Origin: Cannabis sativa
Lineage: Eukaryota > Streptophyta > Magnoliopsida > Rosales > Cannabaceae
Reading direction: 5' to 3'
DNA length: 64,000 nucleotides
NCBI RefSeq assembly: GCF_029168945.1
Contig: NC_083601.1
Location: 69,863,595-69,927,594 of the forward strand
The position numbers and the translations under genes were made by a program. This document shows positions 25,201-36,683 of this stretch, in pieces (positions within the stretch are counted from its first letter, which is position 1; every line of letters begins with the position of its first letter). The notes beneath the pieces are model-generated. The model worked only from the letters and a program-made list of their open reading frames with translations, was not told where the DNA came from and did no database searches.

Positions 25201-26593
25201 CCAGAAACCCTAAGCACCCGCCGTGCAGTAATTCTCTCGCTGACATAGCCGAGATCACCGGGATCCGAGATCCCTGAACCGAACCCACAAATACAAACGG
25301 TTCTTCACTTTCCGGTTGGAAGACCACCATCTTCCTCTTACAGTCAATGCTCGCCGAATATTTAGATAGGAAGTCCATTCCTAAAATAATATCGAATTCG
25401 ACTAAGCTCATCTCTATCAGATCAGCGCTTAACTCTCTACCATCTATCCTGATCGGCATAGACCTAATCCACCTATTGGAGATAACCAATTCTCCGCCAG
25501 GTAACAGGGTTCCAAACCCTGATTCATATCTATCAAAGGGTCTACCCAACTTACTAAAGACTCTGGCCGCCACATAAGAATGTGTAGCCCCAGAATCAAA
25601 CAGCACTGAATAAAGCGAGTTGTTAATAAAAAGCTGACCTGTGACTACTGATGGGCTGGCATCTGCATCAGCCTGCGTGATAGCGAATACCCCAGGCGGA
25701 GTGGGTATCGCTGGAGCTCTCGGTGCCTCTGGTCGGAGCTGGGGACATTCCCTCTTGAAGTGTCCGGGCATGCCACAATGAAAGCATCCCTGACCTTTGC
25801 ACTCACCCCGATGGTGCCTCTTGCAGCTAGGGCACTCGGGGTAGGAGAATCGGGTCTCATTACCACCAGGACGACTCCCTCGGTTCTGGTTCCCCCGGAA
25901 CCTCTTGTTCTGACTCGAGCCGCCGGAAGCAGTGGGTGCCCTCTTCCTCTGATCAATGGCCGAACCACTACTCCCCCTGCTATAACCTGATGCAGGAGGG
26001 GTAGGAGCTCCGCCACTCACCGGAGTACTGGCTGGTTCTGACATACACCCCACTGCGCCCTCAGCTCGCAGTGCCTTCTCCACCATCTGAGCATAGGTGG
26101 TGCTGTCGTCTGTGGTGATCATCAGGTCATGCCTGATCTTGGGATTCAACCCGTCCAGATACTTCTCCTTCTTGCTGAAGTCGGTCGGCACAATTCCCGA
26201 GGCTAACCTCGCCAACCGATCGAACTGAGTAGTATACTCAGTGACGCTCATGTTCTCCCGCTGGGTCAGGTGAACGAACTCTTTCCTCTTGGCGCTTCTG
26301 ACCGCCTCATTGTAGTATTTCGCATTAAAGAGTTCCTGGAACCTTTCCCAGGTCATGGTGGTGACATCATGAATCTGAGACACCATGTCCCACCATACCA
26401 GAGCGTCCTCCTGGAACTGAAACGTGGCGCACACCACTCTGTCGTTACCGGTGACACCCATGAAATTCAGGATTCTGGTAATCACCGTTAGCCACTGCTC
26501 GGCTTTCATTACATCCGGACCTCCCAGGAATACCGGAGGTGCCTGCTTCCGGAACCGCTCATACAATGGTTCCAATCTATGGGCCGCCACCAC
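22232..26593 (-). CDS. Tekay gag-pol polyprotein (1453-codon open frame)
   Basis: Domains on the open frame: gag capsid region ~30-180; zinc knuckle C270-C273-H278-C283; aspartic protease LFDSGATHS (D333); reverse transcriptase ~515-700 with FIDD at 668-671; RNase H ~810-925 (D817, E854, D879); integrase zinc finger H1027, H1034, C1064, C1067; integrase core D1097, D1158, E1194 with D-35-E spacing; chromodomain-like C-terminus ~1390-1440. All catalytic residues are present. The upstream codon in frame is GTG, not ATG: true gag begins at 26955, and a frameshift plus TAG at 26605-26603 separate it from this frame. Some usually conserved Gly positions are Trp (FLWHIVS, RPAWLLQ), hinting at G-to-T-type decay or consensus errors. 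It would be packaged and reverse-transcribed in cytoplasmic particles and integrated in nuclear heterochromatin. Confidence 0.95.
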   Translation of the reverse strand: MVAAHRLEPLYERFRKQAPPVFLGGPDVMKAEQWLTVITRILNFMGVTGNDRVVCATFQFQEDALVWWDMVSQIHDVTTMTWERFQELFNAKYYNEAVRSAKRKEFVHLTQRENMSVTEYTTQFDRLARLASGIVPTDFSKKEKYLDGLNPKIRHDLMITTDDSTTYAQMVEKALRAEGAVGCMSEPASTPVSGGAPTPPASGYSRGSSGSAIDQRKRAPTASGGSSQNKRFRGNQNRGSRPGGNETRFSYPECPSCKRHHRGECKGQGCFHCGMPGHFKRECPQLRPEAPRAPAIPTPPGVFAITQADADASPSVVTGQLFINNSLYSVLFDSGATHSYVAARVFSKLGRPFDRYESGFGTLLPGGELVISNRWIRSMPIRIDGRELSADLIEMSLVEFDIILGMDFLSKYSASIDCKRKMVVFQPESEEPFVFVGSVQGSRIPVISAMSARELLHGGCLGFLAVVVDTTRPDTIRPEDIRVVREFLDVFPEELLGLPPQREIDFVIDLAPGVEPVSKAPYRMAPAELKELKIQLQGLLDIGFIRPSVSPWGAPVLFVKKKDGSMRMCIDYRELNKLTVKNKYPLPRIDDLFDQLQGKTVFSKIDLRSGYHQLRIREEDIPKTAFRTRYGHYEFLVMSFGLTNAPAAFMDLMNRVFKDFLDICVIVFIDDILVYSQSEEEHELHLQMVLQRLREHKLYAKFKKCEFWLSQVSFLWHIVSKDGIKVDPGKIESVRDWPRPKTVTEIRSFLGLAGYYRRFVEGFSKISMPLTELTKKNQRFIWSDKCEASFQELKQRLKTAPVLALPSDKEKFVVYCDASKQGLGCVLMQAERVIAYASRQLKDYEQRYPTHDLELAAVVFALKIWRHYLYGEKCEIYTDHKSLKYFFTQKDLNIRQRRWLELVKDYDCEILYHPGKANVVVDALSRKGPGQVASMVQISPQLAEDMVRSSIEFVVGQLHNLTLQSDLLERIKVAQMTDPELVKIRDEVLAGQAKDFSVSDSGMLLYKARVCVPNSVGLRNEIFEEAHSTPYSLHPGTTKMYQDLKPYFWWSGMKKNLVEFVSKCLTCQQIKAEHQRPAWLLQPLTLPEWKWEDITMDFVVGLPRTTGLHDSIWVVVDRFTKSAHFLPVRTTFSVDQLAELYVREIVRLHGVPKSIVSDRDPKFTSKFWQSLQRAMGTKLKFSTAFHPQTDGQSERTIQILEDMLRACVMDFEGSWSKYLPLIEFSYNNSYQSTIGMAPYELLYGRKCRSPIHWDETGERKYLGPESVQRTNEAIEKIKARMLASQSRQKSYADPKRRDVEFQVGEHVFLRVSPMKGIKRFGKRGKLCPRFTGPFEILEKIGQVAYRLALPPALSAVHNVFHVSMLRKYVSDPSHILSYESLQLQPDMSYEEQPVQILDRKDKVLRNKTIALVKVLWRNSKVEEATWELESDMRAQYPELFRLDFGDENLLRGG

Positions 26594-26605
26594 TATCTCG
26601 GCCTA

Positions 26606-26955
26606 GGCAGCAGGGGCAGGTGCCACTGGAACTACGGGCACAGGAACTGCAGGAGCACCCTGCTGTCTCAACCTCTGATCTCGAGGTCTTGCTCTTCGAT
26701 CCGGGCTTGCATCTCCGCAAACCGCAACTCCCAATTCGGAGCTCCCTGATCGGCTGAGGGAGCCTGGGCAGCCTGTGGCGGGTTCTCATCACCCCGGCCA
26801 CGAGCCCTGCCTCGGGGACCTCTACCTCGGCCCCGAGCAGGTGGGGGAAACTGAGCTCCCTGTCCTTGATTCGACCCCACGGAGTTGCCCTGACTCCTGG
26901 TAGTCCGCCTGGCGTCCATCTGATTAGAACCGCCTGCGAAACCAAGAGTTGGCAT
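26606..26955 (-). pseudogene. Gag N-terminus of element A, frameshifted
   Basis: An ATG at 26955 (or 26919, MDARRTTRSQ) opens a Pro/Arg/Gly-rich segment (RGRGRGPRGRARGRG) and a helical stretch ending LEIRG with stop at 26670-26668. The continuing reading frame (LRQQGAPAVPVPVVPVAP) is offset by one base and then meets TAG at 26605-26603 before joining the long frame. One indel and one nonsense change therefore break full-length gag. The basic RG-rich N-terminus is usual for this clade. Confidence 0.8.
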
Positions 26956-27181
26956 ATCAGGTCGTATTCAAGGCGAGCTTACTAATGCCGCTTAATTTGG
27001 AAATTAGAAATGAAACATGCGCCTATTCTACTATCAGGCTACTAACATGCTTCCTAACAGGCTTTTCTTTTTCATAACTGAATAAAATAAACTACTAAAC
27101 CAATAAAGGCTTACTGAACCGTGAACCGAGCTAACTGGCGATGATGATTGTACATGTCGTGACGATCTTCGGAAGACAACA

Positions 27182-27199
27182 CAGCGGCTCGATACCAAA
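27182..27199 (-). promoter_or_regulatory. Primer-binding site of element A
   Basis: Just inside the 5' LTR the minus strand reads TTTGGTATCGAGCC. The TGGTATC core matches the complement of the initiator-Met tRNA 3' end, after which the match (normally AGAG) is off by one base. Confidence 0.65.
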
Positions 27200-27200
27200 T

Positions 27201-29453
27201 TGTAACACCCTAACTACCTTAGGCGTATTACGTGATTTTTAAACGTACTGTGCAGCTCGTTGCTAATCAACGAGGTTTATGGAAAAACGTGATTAATTAA
27301 AATTTTGCTTTTTGATTAAACTTGTAAAACATATTACAAAAGACTCGGGATCCCGATTATAAAAATATTTACAAAAAGTTTAACTGTTTAACTATTACAT
27401 CAAAATAAAAGTCGTCTAACGACAGTTACAAAAATCTCAGCCTTGCTGTCCCGAGGATCGTACGCTCCAGGCCTAACCGCCCCGACATGTACAATCTCAT
27501 AAGCTCGCTCACGGTCCATCAGCTACAGCCTTGCCTTTACCTACACATGAACATAAACTGTGAGTCGACAGACTCAGTAAGAAAAGCATAATAATATCAT
27601 ACATAAAACTAGCCGCCGTGTCCAACACGATGCGAGTCCCGCTACCGCCATGTCCAACATGGTGCCGAGCCACTTCTTGCCATGTCCAACGTGGTGCGAG
27701 TTTTGAACGTTCGGGGGACGGTACTATTGACAAGTATCCTCTGATCGGTCGAGCCGGTCATACTCCGGCTGGCTGGTCATACTCCGGCTGTACCGACGGG
27801 ATAAGTCAATAGCACCGAACCACCAACCAAGTGTCGGCTGATCGGTCGAACCGGTCATACTCCGGCTTTGGTCATACTCCGGCTGTACCGACGTGACGGG
27901 GTTGGATGATTCGAAGCCTAAATACATAACTAATGTAATCTAGCGAGGCTTCCTACATGCACGCTAAACATGTAATCTACATATGCATCTTGTTATACTA
28001 ATCTTACACGGATTAGATTTCGGAGTGTGCGGTCAACCTGACTGGAACTGAAGCTGAGTGGCGGATTACTGGCTCCTAAACCATAAAAATCACAACGCTA
28101 TAAGTCACACGCTAAATCACTTCCCGGGGACTAAAACTTGGAACTAAAAGTTTCCCTATCGATAAAAAGCATGGCAATACCCCTAAAAACATAAAAACGA
28201 GGAAAACTAGGGTCCCTGAATTTTCCCCAACCGGTAGACCGGTTGCCCAACCGGAATTCCGGTTCTGGAAAATTCAGAACCCTCATCCGGAATTCCGGAT
28301 GCACAACCGGAATTCCGGTTCCTCGCAGGCAGCCAACTAAAATTCTCATAACTCGACCAATTCAACCCCAATTGGTACCAAACTCTCCGGACACGTTCTA
28401 AACACCCCAAAGAACAAATCTAAGGCCTCAAAACTACCCAGAAAACACAGAGGCAAAATTCACCATTAAAGACCAAGCTTTGAGTTCCAAAACTCAAACT
28501 TGGTTAAATCCACTAACATGCATCCAAACCTAGTTAATTCTACTTAACTAAGCATAATAACACCTCTGAAAACACACAAGAACATCCAGCAACTTCACAG
28601 AACAAAATGAACCATTTCTTTCAAAAAAAATCATAACTTTTTCACATAAGCATTTAACCAACTAGAACAAGGATTCAAGCATGCTATACAATCTCATTAA
28701 ACCTAATTATTTCAACATTTAAACAAAGAACAACAACAATAATAATCAGCAGCAACAACATCAAAGATTCAAGCATGCAACACCCATTTTCATCATAAAT
28801 TTCAAGAAAAACAAGGTAAGAAACTAAAGCCAAGAAATACCTCAATGAAAATTCACTTTGATCTAGCTAAACCACTTGAAATCACCAAGCAAAACCCAGC
28901 CCTTGCACAGCCAAGCCTTGGCCGAAAAGAGAGAGAGAGAAAAGAGAGTGTTTTCTTTGGAAAAATTCTATTTTCAACACTTAGTCTAATTTTTGTAAAA
29001 ATGAAAGAATTAAACATAAATACCCACTTATCACACTTCATTTCAGCCAAGTAAACATTAAACAAATATTTATTTTTCAAATAATACACTCACATAAGAC
29101 AAAACACTAATGGGGCAAAAAGACCATTTTGCCCCTCCACCCTAAAATCATGAAAATCATACTAAAGGGGTATTTTTGGGACATTCTAAATTCCCGGCCA
29201 TTCCCGACATTCCCAATGTCTAAACCCGTCCCCAAATTACCAACATACTAAGTTGTGATTTCTACTGAGCCAAACGCCGAGTTCCAAAATACCGGACACC
29301 GGAAATGCGAAATATAAAAACTACTGATGACATAATCATGCATTTCTGAATTCCATAAATAACAGTATCATAAATTATTTAAATAGCTATAAATAATTTC
29401 ATAATTAAACATAAACAACTGCTAATTTCCAAATTAACTAAGCGGGCTTCACA
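27201..29453 (-). repeat. 5' LTR of element A
   Basis: 2253 bp, pairs with 19977-22230. The palindrome array is at 28229-28244, 28249-28264, 28285-28300 and 28305-28320. Block 27600-28045 carries a cluster of differences against the 3' LTR, mostly in the 59-bp and dyad units. Confidence 0.95.
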
Positions 29454-29458
29454 TAAGT

Positions 29459-29945
29459 GAACTCGTACACTTCGTTAACTGCATAAGCTTCACAAATAGA
29501 TCCTTCTGGTTGAGATCAATTTTCGACATACTGTTTGTACACAGACATGGCTTGTTCAATTACATACATACACTTGAAGTGCACTGGTCCCCCAAGTATC
29601 ACTTCTTTTAGTAAATGCATCACAAAGTGAACCATTATGTCAAAAATGCTAGTGGCAAATGGTTTCTAATTTACAAAGAATGTCTAGAATATTTTTTTGC
29701 ATGATTTGCAAGTCTTGAACATTCAATGTTTAGAGCACAATTTTTGGAAAAATACGCACAGTTCAATTATTGTATCCTAGCCTTCTTTCTTGAAAAACTT
29801 TCTCATGCCCCCTGTTATCAAGCGTTGAAACAACACATGGAAATCGTGAGACTTTAGGCCAAAAATCTTGTCTTCAGTCTCATTAACATTCTCCTCTAAA
29901 TTTGAAGTAAATTCGTCTGGGAACTGTTCGGTTATTTCTAGTATT
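29459..29945 (-). pseudogene. TNP2-type CACTA transposase fragment (upstream part of element F)
   Basis: The minus-strand translation contains EQFPDEFTSNLEEN, GLKSHDFHVLFQ-like, DILCKLET and GGPVHFKCMY segments in the order of the C-terminal half of plant TNP2 transposases. Frames change and stops interrupt it. It reads directly into 19970 once element A is removed. The 5' part of the transposase is missing beyond ~29945, where an Athila-like LTR begins. Confidence 0.75.
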
Positions 29946-31320
29946 AATTGTAGATTATGTTTAGTATATTTTTAATTTAGTTTTCATCGTGTTTGGAGCA
30001 TTTTCATGCTTTTTATCTTTTATTATTACAGATTTAAAAAAGAAGATGAATAGAAAATATTAAAGGAATAAGATGAAAAAAATGATAAAAAAATCTCACA
30101 AAAAGATGACATATAAAATAGAGGAAATTGTACAAGAAAATAAAGAAAAAACTTCAAGCCTAAATTCGACTATCTTTTGATTAGATTTTGGAAAAAGTCA
30201 AACTATAATAGTTCTAAATCTCTCTCTTATCTTTTCAGAACATCTTGAATCATCCAATTTGGAGTAATATCGAGAGAGTTATGGCCAAAATACTATCAGT
30301 CAACGCGGCAGAAAAATCACAGTCGAAACGAAGCCATGCAGTGAAACTCCAACACAGGCCGCGGGCGACCCCCTAAACTGCACAAAAATCATCTTTTTCT
30401 CTCACGTGGGCTTTGGTATTTTCCTAATTCAAATAGGCATTTAACATGTGCGTTTTTATATCATTTTAGTCCCGGAAAACCCATATAAAGCGTGAACTGG
30501 AGTTGATTTTAGGGAGGCAATTTAGAGGGAAAAAGAAGTACGAATTTCAGAGACCGAAGTCAATACTGTAGGCATTCTGCAGAGGGTTTTCAGCATTATT
30601 TTATTCTCTATCTTCTTCTCTTTCTTAAAGTTAATATGTGTGATTTTGCTTCTATGAACATGTGTAGCTAAACAATTGATTATGGTCTAGATGGATGTTG
30701 TTTGGCATTATTTTATGGATTTAATATAATTTATTTCCCCCCTAATTTCTATGTATTCTATTTTATTCGTGCCTAATTACTTTTAATTGCCTGACTATTA
30801 ATTAACTGTTTAATGATTTCGATGCGAGATTTAACAAGTGAGTATCGATTATGCTATAAATAGAACTGAATTTTGATATAGGCTGAGAGTACCTGTATGG
30901 TTTAGATAGCTTATAGGGTTTCTATGTTTAATGTCTGTTGCATCTTAAATTTATCACGAGAGTAGAAAGTTTGCATGTGATTGAGATTTATATATCTGAG
31001 AAGACTAAAAATTACCTTAGTAAACCTGCTATTGCATAGAAATTGATAATAGGAAGATAATCATATTAAGCCATAATTAATAGATACAATTGAAATCGAA
31101 GCCCTAGTTTTTATTAACTGTTAATTTCCTTAAATTGTTTCTCCTTTTACTATTTGTATTATTTTCTAGTTTTAACCTATTCTTAATTTTTATTTAACCA
31201 AATAGAAGTAAAAGTTTAATTTTAACGTACTTTACTACAATCCATGTGGGATCGACCTCACTCTTGGTGAGTCTATTACTTGTAAACGATACGTGCACTT
31301 GCGTGTGCAAAATATAACAA
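29945..31320 (+). mobile_element. Athila-like Ty3/gypsy 5' LTR (element I)
   Basis: The region upstream of a tRNA-Asp type primer-binding site has no coding sequence, a CGATAC...GTGCACTTGCGTGTGC block before its end, and a terminus near ATAACAACA at ~31323. The left border is approximate because the matching LTR is not in the window. It starts where the TNP2 similarity stops. Confidence 0.65.
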
Positions 31321-31328
31321 CAAATTTT

Positions 31329-31347
31329 TGGCGCCATTGCCGGGGAT
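31329..31347 (+). promoter_or_regulatory. Primer-binding site of element I (tRNA-Asp type)
   Basis: TGGCGCCATTGCCGGGGAT matches the complement of the plant tRNA-Asp 3' end with one apparent mismatch, as is usual for Athila and some Tat elements. Confidence 0.8.
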
Positions 31348-31559
31348 TGATAGTTAATATTATTGAAAATTAAATTTTATTCTAATTTTGTTTTTCTTCC
31401 CAGTTTTAGTATTAACTTTGTTGTTTAAATTTTTTATCTTTTTAGTACTAATTTACTTTTTTTTTTTTAATTTTACTAATATTTTATTGATGAGCTTGAC
31501 CTGTAAGGTAAATCCAGATGTTGTACCTTGAGGATTTTGTCCAACAACACAATAAGCCA

Positions 31560-32229
31560 TTCTATTCTGCTTGGAGGAGATTTAAAGAGCTTGGAGAGAG
31601 ATGTTATCCCACTTTCTTAAGTGGATGTTTTACGTGGCTCTTTTATATATAACGGACTTAATGATGAAACAAGAAGCTAGGTTGATTATGGAGCAGAGGT
31701 CACTGGAGCGCCTCTATTAATGAGAGGCTATGATGTAATAAATCTGTTGAATGATATGGAAGATTTTGATTTAGATTGGCATTGGGTTCCATCACTTCAG
31801 GGTTGGAGTCACCAATACCCACCTTATTGCCCAAACTCACCCCAACCAACTAAAAAAGAGGAGCAACTACTAGCACTTCTACAACCACTTCGAGGAGAGA
31901 TTAATCGCTTAGTGGACATGGTGAGATCCTTATGTGATAATTTAATCGCTCATAATTCAGAATGTAATAACTCTAATAATGAAAGTTATGAAAGTTATTG
32001 GTACAATGAAGAAGGCTCATTAGCTGAATACAAGGAAGATAATGAGCCTACGATTGAAGATCAAGATTCTTTTGAAGAGGAACTCATTGAATATGAAATT
32101 ACAAGTAAAAATATGGATAACCAAGTGGAGAGTGAGCAACAAGAAGAAGGGTTGTTAGGTGAAAGTGTAGATACTGTGACATTGGAGGATGAGGAAGCAC
32201 GTGACATCATTGATTCGACTCATCAATGA
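31560..32229 (+). pseudogene. Athila-like gag fragment (element I)
   Basis: A segment before 31720 reads LYNGLNDETRS then a stop then VDYGAE, matching the conserved Athila gag FYNGL..ETR..VDAA motif. It continues in an open frame 31720-32229 with an INLLNDMEDF helix and a long acidic Glu/Asn-rich tail. The open frame alone lacks a gag N-terminus. No pol follows: SIRE-like element D begins at 32257. Confidence 0.65.
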
Positions 32230-32256
32230 TATTGACTAATAAATCACCAATGGATC

Positions 32257-32456
32257 TGTAAAAACCAGTATTTTCTGTAGTGACAAATTATGTCCAGTTG
32301 CATCTGGGATTCGTAGTGTTTTGTCTGAAGTTCGTATTGTTACTGTTAGTCCACGTCAGCAAAGATATTTTTGGTTTTAATTGTTCAGATGGTAACAACT
32401 TTCTATTTCGAGATTCTTTGTTTAGCTGGGTATAAATACAACTCCTTGGTATTATG
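32257..32456 (+). repeat. 5' LTR of element D, first part
   Basis: Starts TGTAAAAACCAG and matches 42854-42946 over its first ~95 bp. A TATA box TATAAATACA lies at 32431-32440. Ends with TTATG (32452-32456), one copy of the duplication made by element E. Confidence 0.85.
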
Positions 32457-34376
32457 TGTTGGGAATTATTTTACCAGGATCTTAGATCTACTCACAAGTA
32501 TGTTGTTTAAACATCCTAAATATGAACTTTCTAAAACGATAAATTAAACACATATAAAGTTAAGAAAACCTTAGATTGATGCAGCGGAATTAATGTCTCC
32601 TTCAACTCAGATCTCTAACCCTTGAATCCTTTCTGTAGCAGAGTATAATCAAGATCTGAGCCCGAATGTCCTTCTTCTTCAAGTTTGATCCTTCACAGTC
32701 TTCCAATCTATGATTGAGTTACTGCTTGCTGTGTGTGGGCACTTACTCTTTCACTAGGGTCACGAAAAAGATGAAGGGAAAAGAGAGAGAGGTATTTCGG
32801 CCAAGGTATAGAAAGTGGGGAAGGCTCAGTTTTTCTGAAGAGAGAAATTTCTGTCAGAAAACTAATGAAAGCATGTGTTGTGACTGAGCCATCACTTTCT
32901 AATTATAGGCAACTACTAGGTCTAGGTTTAGAATTATTTGGAATTAAAATAATGAAAATATTAATTTGAAAAATCAACATTAAGTGGCCGGCCTAGGTGT
33001 TGTAATGGGCTCACTGAATTTTGCAATTTTATCAAATTTTATCTCTATTTTCTCAAAAATGCCAATTTTCCAATTCTAACCTTTTAAATGACAAAACTAA
33101 TTATTTAATAACTAAAATAGATTATTAAATAATATTGTCATTTAATTTAATTATTAATTAGACATATAAAGTCCATTAATAAATAAATAAACCTAGAAAA
33201 CTCTTTTCTTTACAATTTCACCCCTGCTTAGTGAAAATTCATAAAATTAGATATAGTCTAACTTTAGAATAATAATTGACCAATCACGAATCAATTAATG
33301 AGTCTTACAAGCAGAATGTTCTCAACTAGAATGGGGACCATGGATCTATATGCTGAGCTTCCAAAAAGTGAACCAAATTTACCAAGTAAATTCCTACTTA
33401 TTAATTCTTCGTTGAATCCACTCTTAGAACTTAGAATTGCACTCTCAGACTTATATAGAGCATATTGTATGTTTCACGATATCAATATACTATCTCATTT
33501 AACCATTGTTATAATCTTATTGTGATTTAAAGATCCTCTATATAGATGATTTACATCGAGATGGGATTTCTTTACCGTTCTCACCCCTCAATGTATTTTG
33601 CCCCTTAAAACACTTAGCTACCTGTAAATGGTGTTTAGTGATCTAATAATTAGTCAGTTAAACAAAAGCTCATCCATTTACTTCTATTTGCTAAGCTCGA
33701 AGGGAATCATCACTTGACTTCTATACACCAGTAGAAGCTATAGATTCCATATTTATGTTCAGCACTCCCACTCAATCATACTATCATGTTCCCAAAATAT
33801 ACGTATCACCCTGACCCGAAAGTAGGCTTAACTAATAAATCTATGAACATGAATAGCACTCCTGAGTTGAGCCTAAGCATATCAGGATTTAGATTCTTTT
33901 AATCTTAAGATCAACTACTGATATTGACTTGGAAAGATATGTATAACGGTAAGTTTGTAATATCTTAACTTAGTTGCAATATCGGTGCAGTCCAATGTAT
34001 ACTCCATACATTCGAAACTAGTATACTTTACTAATGTCCTGGAAAGAACATAACACTTACTCCAAGTGTAAGTACACATCATCGCTGATTATCACATTAG
34101 TGTAAATCCAATAACACTGATGAAACAGGGACCAAAACTTTTGATTCATATGATCACAATCACATTCCACTGTGTTGACGATACTGTAATTGTGAATAAA
34201 CATATGATCTGGATTTAACTGATTTTGTGTGTATGAATGTAATAAACATATTAAACATGTTAAACATATTAAACCATTAGCATGTAAAATTAATGCAAAC
34301 ATCAATCACTTCAAATTTCTTATATTGACAACTAATCAAATTGTAAAGAGTTTTATTTAGGGCATAAAACCCAACA
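32457..34376 (-). repeat. 3' LTR of element E
   Basis: 1920 bp, starts TGTTGGGTTTT and ends CCCAACA on the sense (minus) strand. Related to the solo LTR at 60238-62139. Its TATA box is altered (CTATAATTAG). Open frame 33298-33525 recurs at 37143-37370 in the other LTR and is not a gene. Confidence 0.9.
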
Positions 34377-36180
34377 AACTCCCACTTGCACTAATATAAA
34401 ACAAACTATGCAAATAGGTCAATCTAATGTCTTGATCTTCAGATCAAGTGTAGTATATTTGAATCCACCCAAACTTCTGGAAACTAGTTCATAAAAAACT
34501 CTTATGAAACATCCTTTACTATATGCTTTACTCATCAAGGGAGACTGAAATCTTTACTGTTTTAAAAGTACATCTGAATAAATAGAAGACTTATCTCTCA
34601 TATTTTAAAATATGTAATTGAGATAATACAGTGTAGACTTTTCTTCAGTGATATAAATTTCTGGTATTTTCGAATAGACAAAGTTACAATTCTTCTCTGG
34701 TAGAGCTTGAATTATTATTCAATAATTCCTCCACCCCCAAAGTAAGCACCATCTTATAGAAATCGAAATTAGATGGTGAGATACAAAGACAACTGATACA
34801 CAGTTCCTTAATATCTGACATGTAGATCACTTTCATAAATCCTTCTTGAATATCTTCTAATGTTCCCTATTTGATTACATCTTAGATAGCTCCCACTCAA
34901 TAGCAGATGTCTGGTTAAATAATACTTTTAACCTCTGATTGTTTGGAGAGTTACTTAGTTGTGACTTTTGTATTAGTCTGAAACTTTAAGTCAAGACTAA
35001 GTCATCAACATAGCAGACTAGTATTTTGAAGTGAAAAATATATGCCAGAGATAAAGTAATCAAAATTAAGATACCATCAATTTTTTTTGAGGATTAAGAA
35101 TTCTTGGTTCAAGTCAATCAAATGGACTGAACTAGAGTTCTTTATCTTATTCTCATAATTCTGATAAGCTATACCTATCCATGTGAATGGTTAGATTTGC
35201 TTTTCAATAGTGTTCTTAAGTACCTATCACAATTATCAACCTAATGAAGATGGGTATAGAACTTTAAAATTCTCCCACTCAATTAAGGTAGTGTGAAACT
35301 TTAACAAAGAACTTTCAAAGGTATCAAACTTTTACTTACAACAGTAAAATCGAAATGGAACATACAATCAAGATCAAGAATTTATATTGACAATAGCTGA
35401 CTCATTATATTACTTCCATGTTTAAACAAGATATGTGTTTCATAGGGAATTGTGGAATAGACTCCACCCCTAAGAATATACATATAGGGTACTATGGATA
35501 ACCTCCACCCCTAAGTATATAGAGATTATGATCCACCCCTAAAGGTTGTAAAGATCATGATTCTCTTAGTGTGATAGAGTTTATGTGGAGTTGAATACTA
35601 TCCAGAGTTCATTAGATATAAAAGATCGTTGAACTGCATAGTTTTCTTAACTTTTCTCCACCCCTATCAGATCATAAGATCCTTTTATTAAACAAATTCT
35701 TAATAATTGTATGAGAATTAACAATTATTGATAAACATAGAAATAATTTCTAGTGTTTATATAATATAACTCTATGAAGAGTTGTAAATATTATAGAATT
35801 TGCATCAATAATAAAAACACTTACACATACAAACATATAAATATAATGTGGTAATAATTGATGAAGATAAAATTAAATGAAGCTTAATCTCATAAATTGC
35901 AATAGGGAATATAGAAAATAAAACTTTATTAAAAAAAATGTATTGCAACAATATGAGAGAAACAGGGATAAATATCCCTAACTAAAATTTGAAATCCAAA
36001 TTGTCTTTAAACTAAAACAATTAATTCAAAAATTGAAGAGCTTCATCTTCATCTGGACGATTTCACCCTTGGTCCAGCTTTCTGATCCAACTCAATTGAG
36101 TTCAAGTAGCTTGGCCTATAAGAAGAAGAAAACAAATAAACAAAGTTAGTCCAGAATCATAAATCCAATTGGATAATAAT
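34377..36180. other. Non-coding interior of element E
   Basis: 1.8 kb between gag and the 3' LTR with stops in all frames and no pol motif. The plus-strand motif TCCACCCCTA recurs at 35463, 35503, 35532 and ~35655, with a variant at ~34731. AT-rich spacers separate them. Confidence 0.6.
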
Positions 36181-36192
36181 TCACTAAAACTC

Positions 36193-36675
36193 TTAAAGTT
36201 TATAAATGGAAATACCTTGTTTCTTTGCAAGAAGTTTAGGACACTGGGGTTTCCAATGACCTTTCTCATTGCAGTGGAAACATTTTCCTTTAAGTGTAGC
36301 ATCACCAGAAGAAGCAGCCTTTTTCATGGCTTTTGTTCGCTTCTTGGTGTTCTTCCACTTCTTCTTCGATTTGGGCTTTGAAGCAGAGGCAATATTTGCT
36401 TCAGGTTTTATCGTCCCATTACCATTACCAGGATTATGAGGTTTACTCCCTTTCTTCTTGGGTCCTCCAATCAAATTTTCATAAGTTTGAAGGTCATTGA
36501 CTAATTCATGAAAGTCAATTTCCTTCTTATTCATGACATAATTTGATGTATATGGTAGAAATGCTGGAGTCAGGCTATTCAAGATAAGACTAACTTGAGT
36601 AGCACTGTCCATTTCAGCACCATGATCCTGGGCTTCTTGGAAATAACTGGACATGAGGAGAACATGATCACGCAC
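36193..36675 (-). pseudogene. Copia gag (UBN2-type), N-terminus deleted (element E)
   Basis: 160 residues: helical gag segment (SLILNSLTPAFLPYTSNYVM, NDLQTYENL), a basic Lys-rich linker and a zinc knuckle CFHCNEKGHWKPQC (CX2CX4HX4C) at ~132-145, then PKLLAKKQ. The first ~100 residues normal for copia gag are missing: the frame starts three bases from the broken LTR junction at 36676-36684. No further coding follows. Confidence 0.8.
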
Positions 36676-36683
36676 GTTTTGAT

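Larger units (their letters stand above)
19977..29453 (-). mobile_element. Tekay-type chromovirus (Ty3/gypsy) element A, near complete
   Basis: 9.48-kb element read on the minus strand: 5' LTR 29453-27201, PBS, gag start, gag-pol frame, PPT, 3' LTR 22230-19977. LTRs of 2253 and 2254 bp are nearly identical outside one block, and a perfect TAAGT duplication flanks it, so the insertion is young. Long LTRs, a single gag-pol frame and a C-terminal chromodomain-like region place it in the Tekay/Del clade (family knowledge). It inserted into the TNP2 gene of CACTA F. Confidence 0.95.

Noticed and set aside
25347..26757. Plus-strand open frames opposite the Tekay gag-pol
   Set aside because: Antisense shadows of a conserved coding frame; no independent motifs.
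31720..32229. 169-codon frame as a novel host gene
   Set aside because: The upstream in-frame sequence matches Athila gag and lies behind a tRNA-Asp type primer site, so it is a gag relic.
33298..33525. 75-codon open frame repeated at 37143-37370
   Set aside because: Same position in the two LTRs of element E; interrupted in the related solo LTR K.
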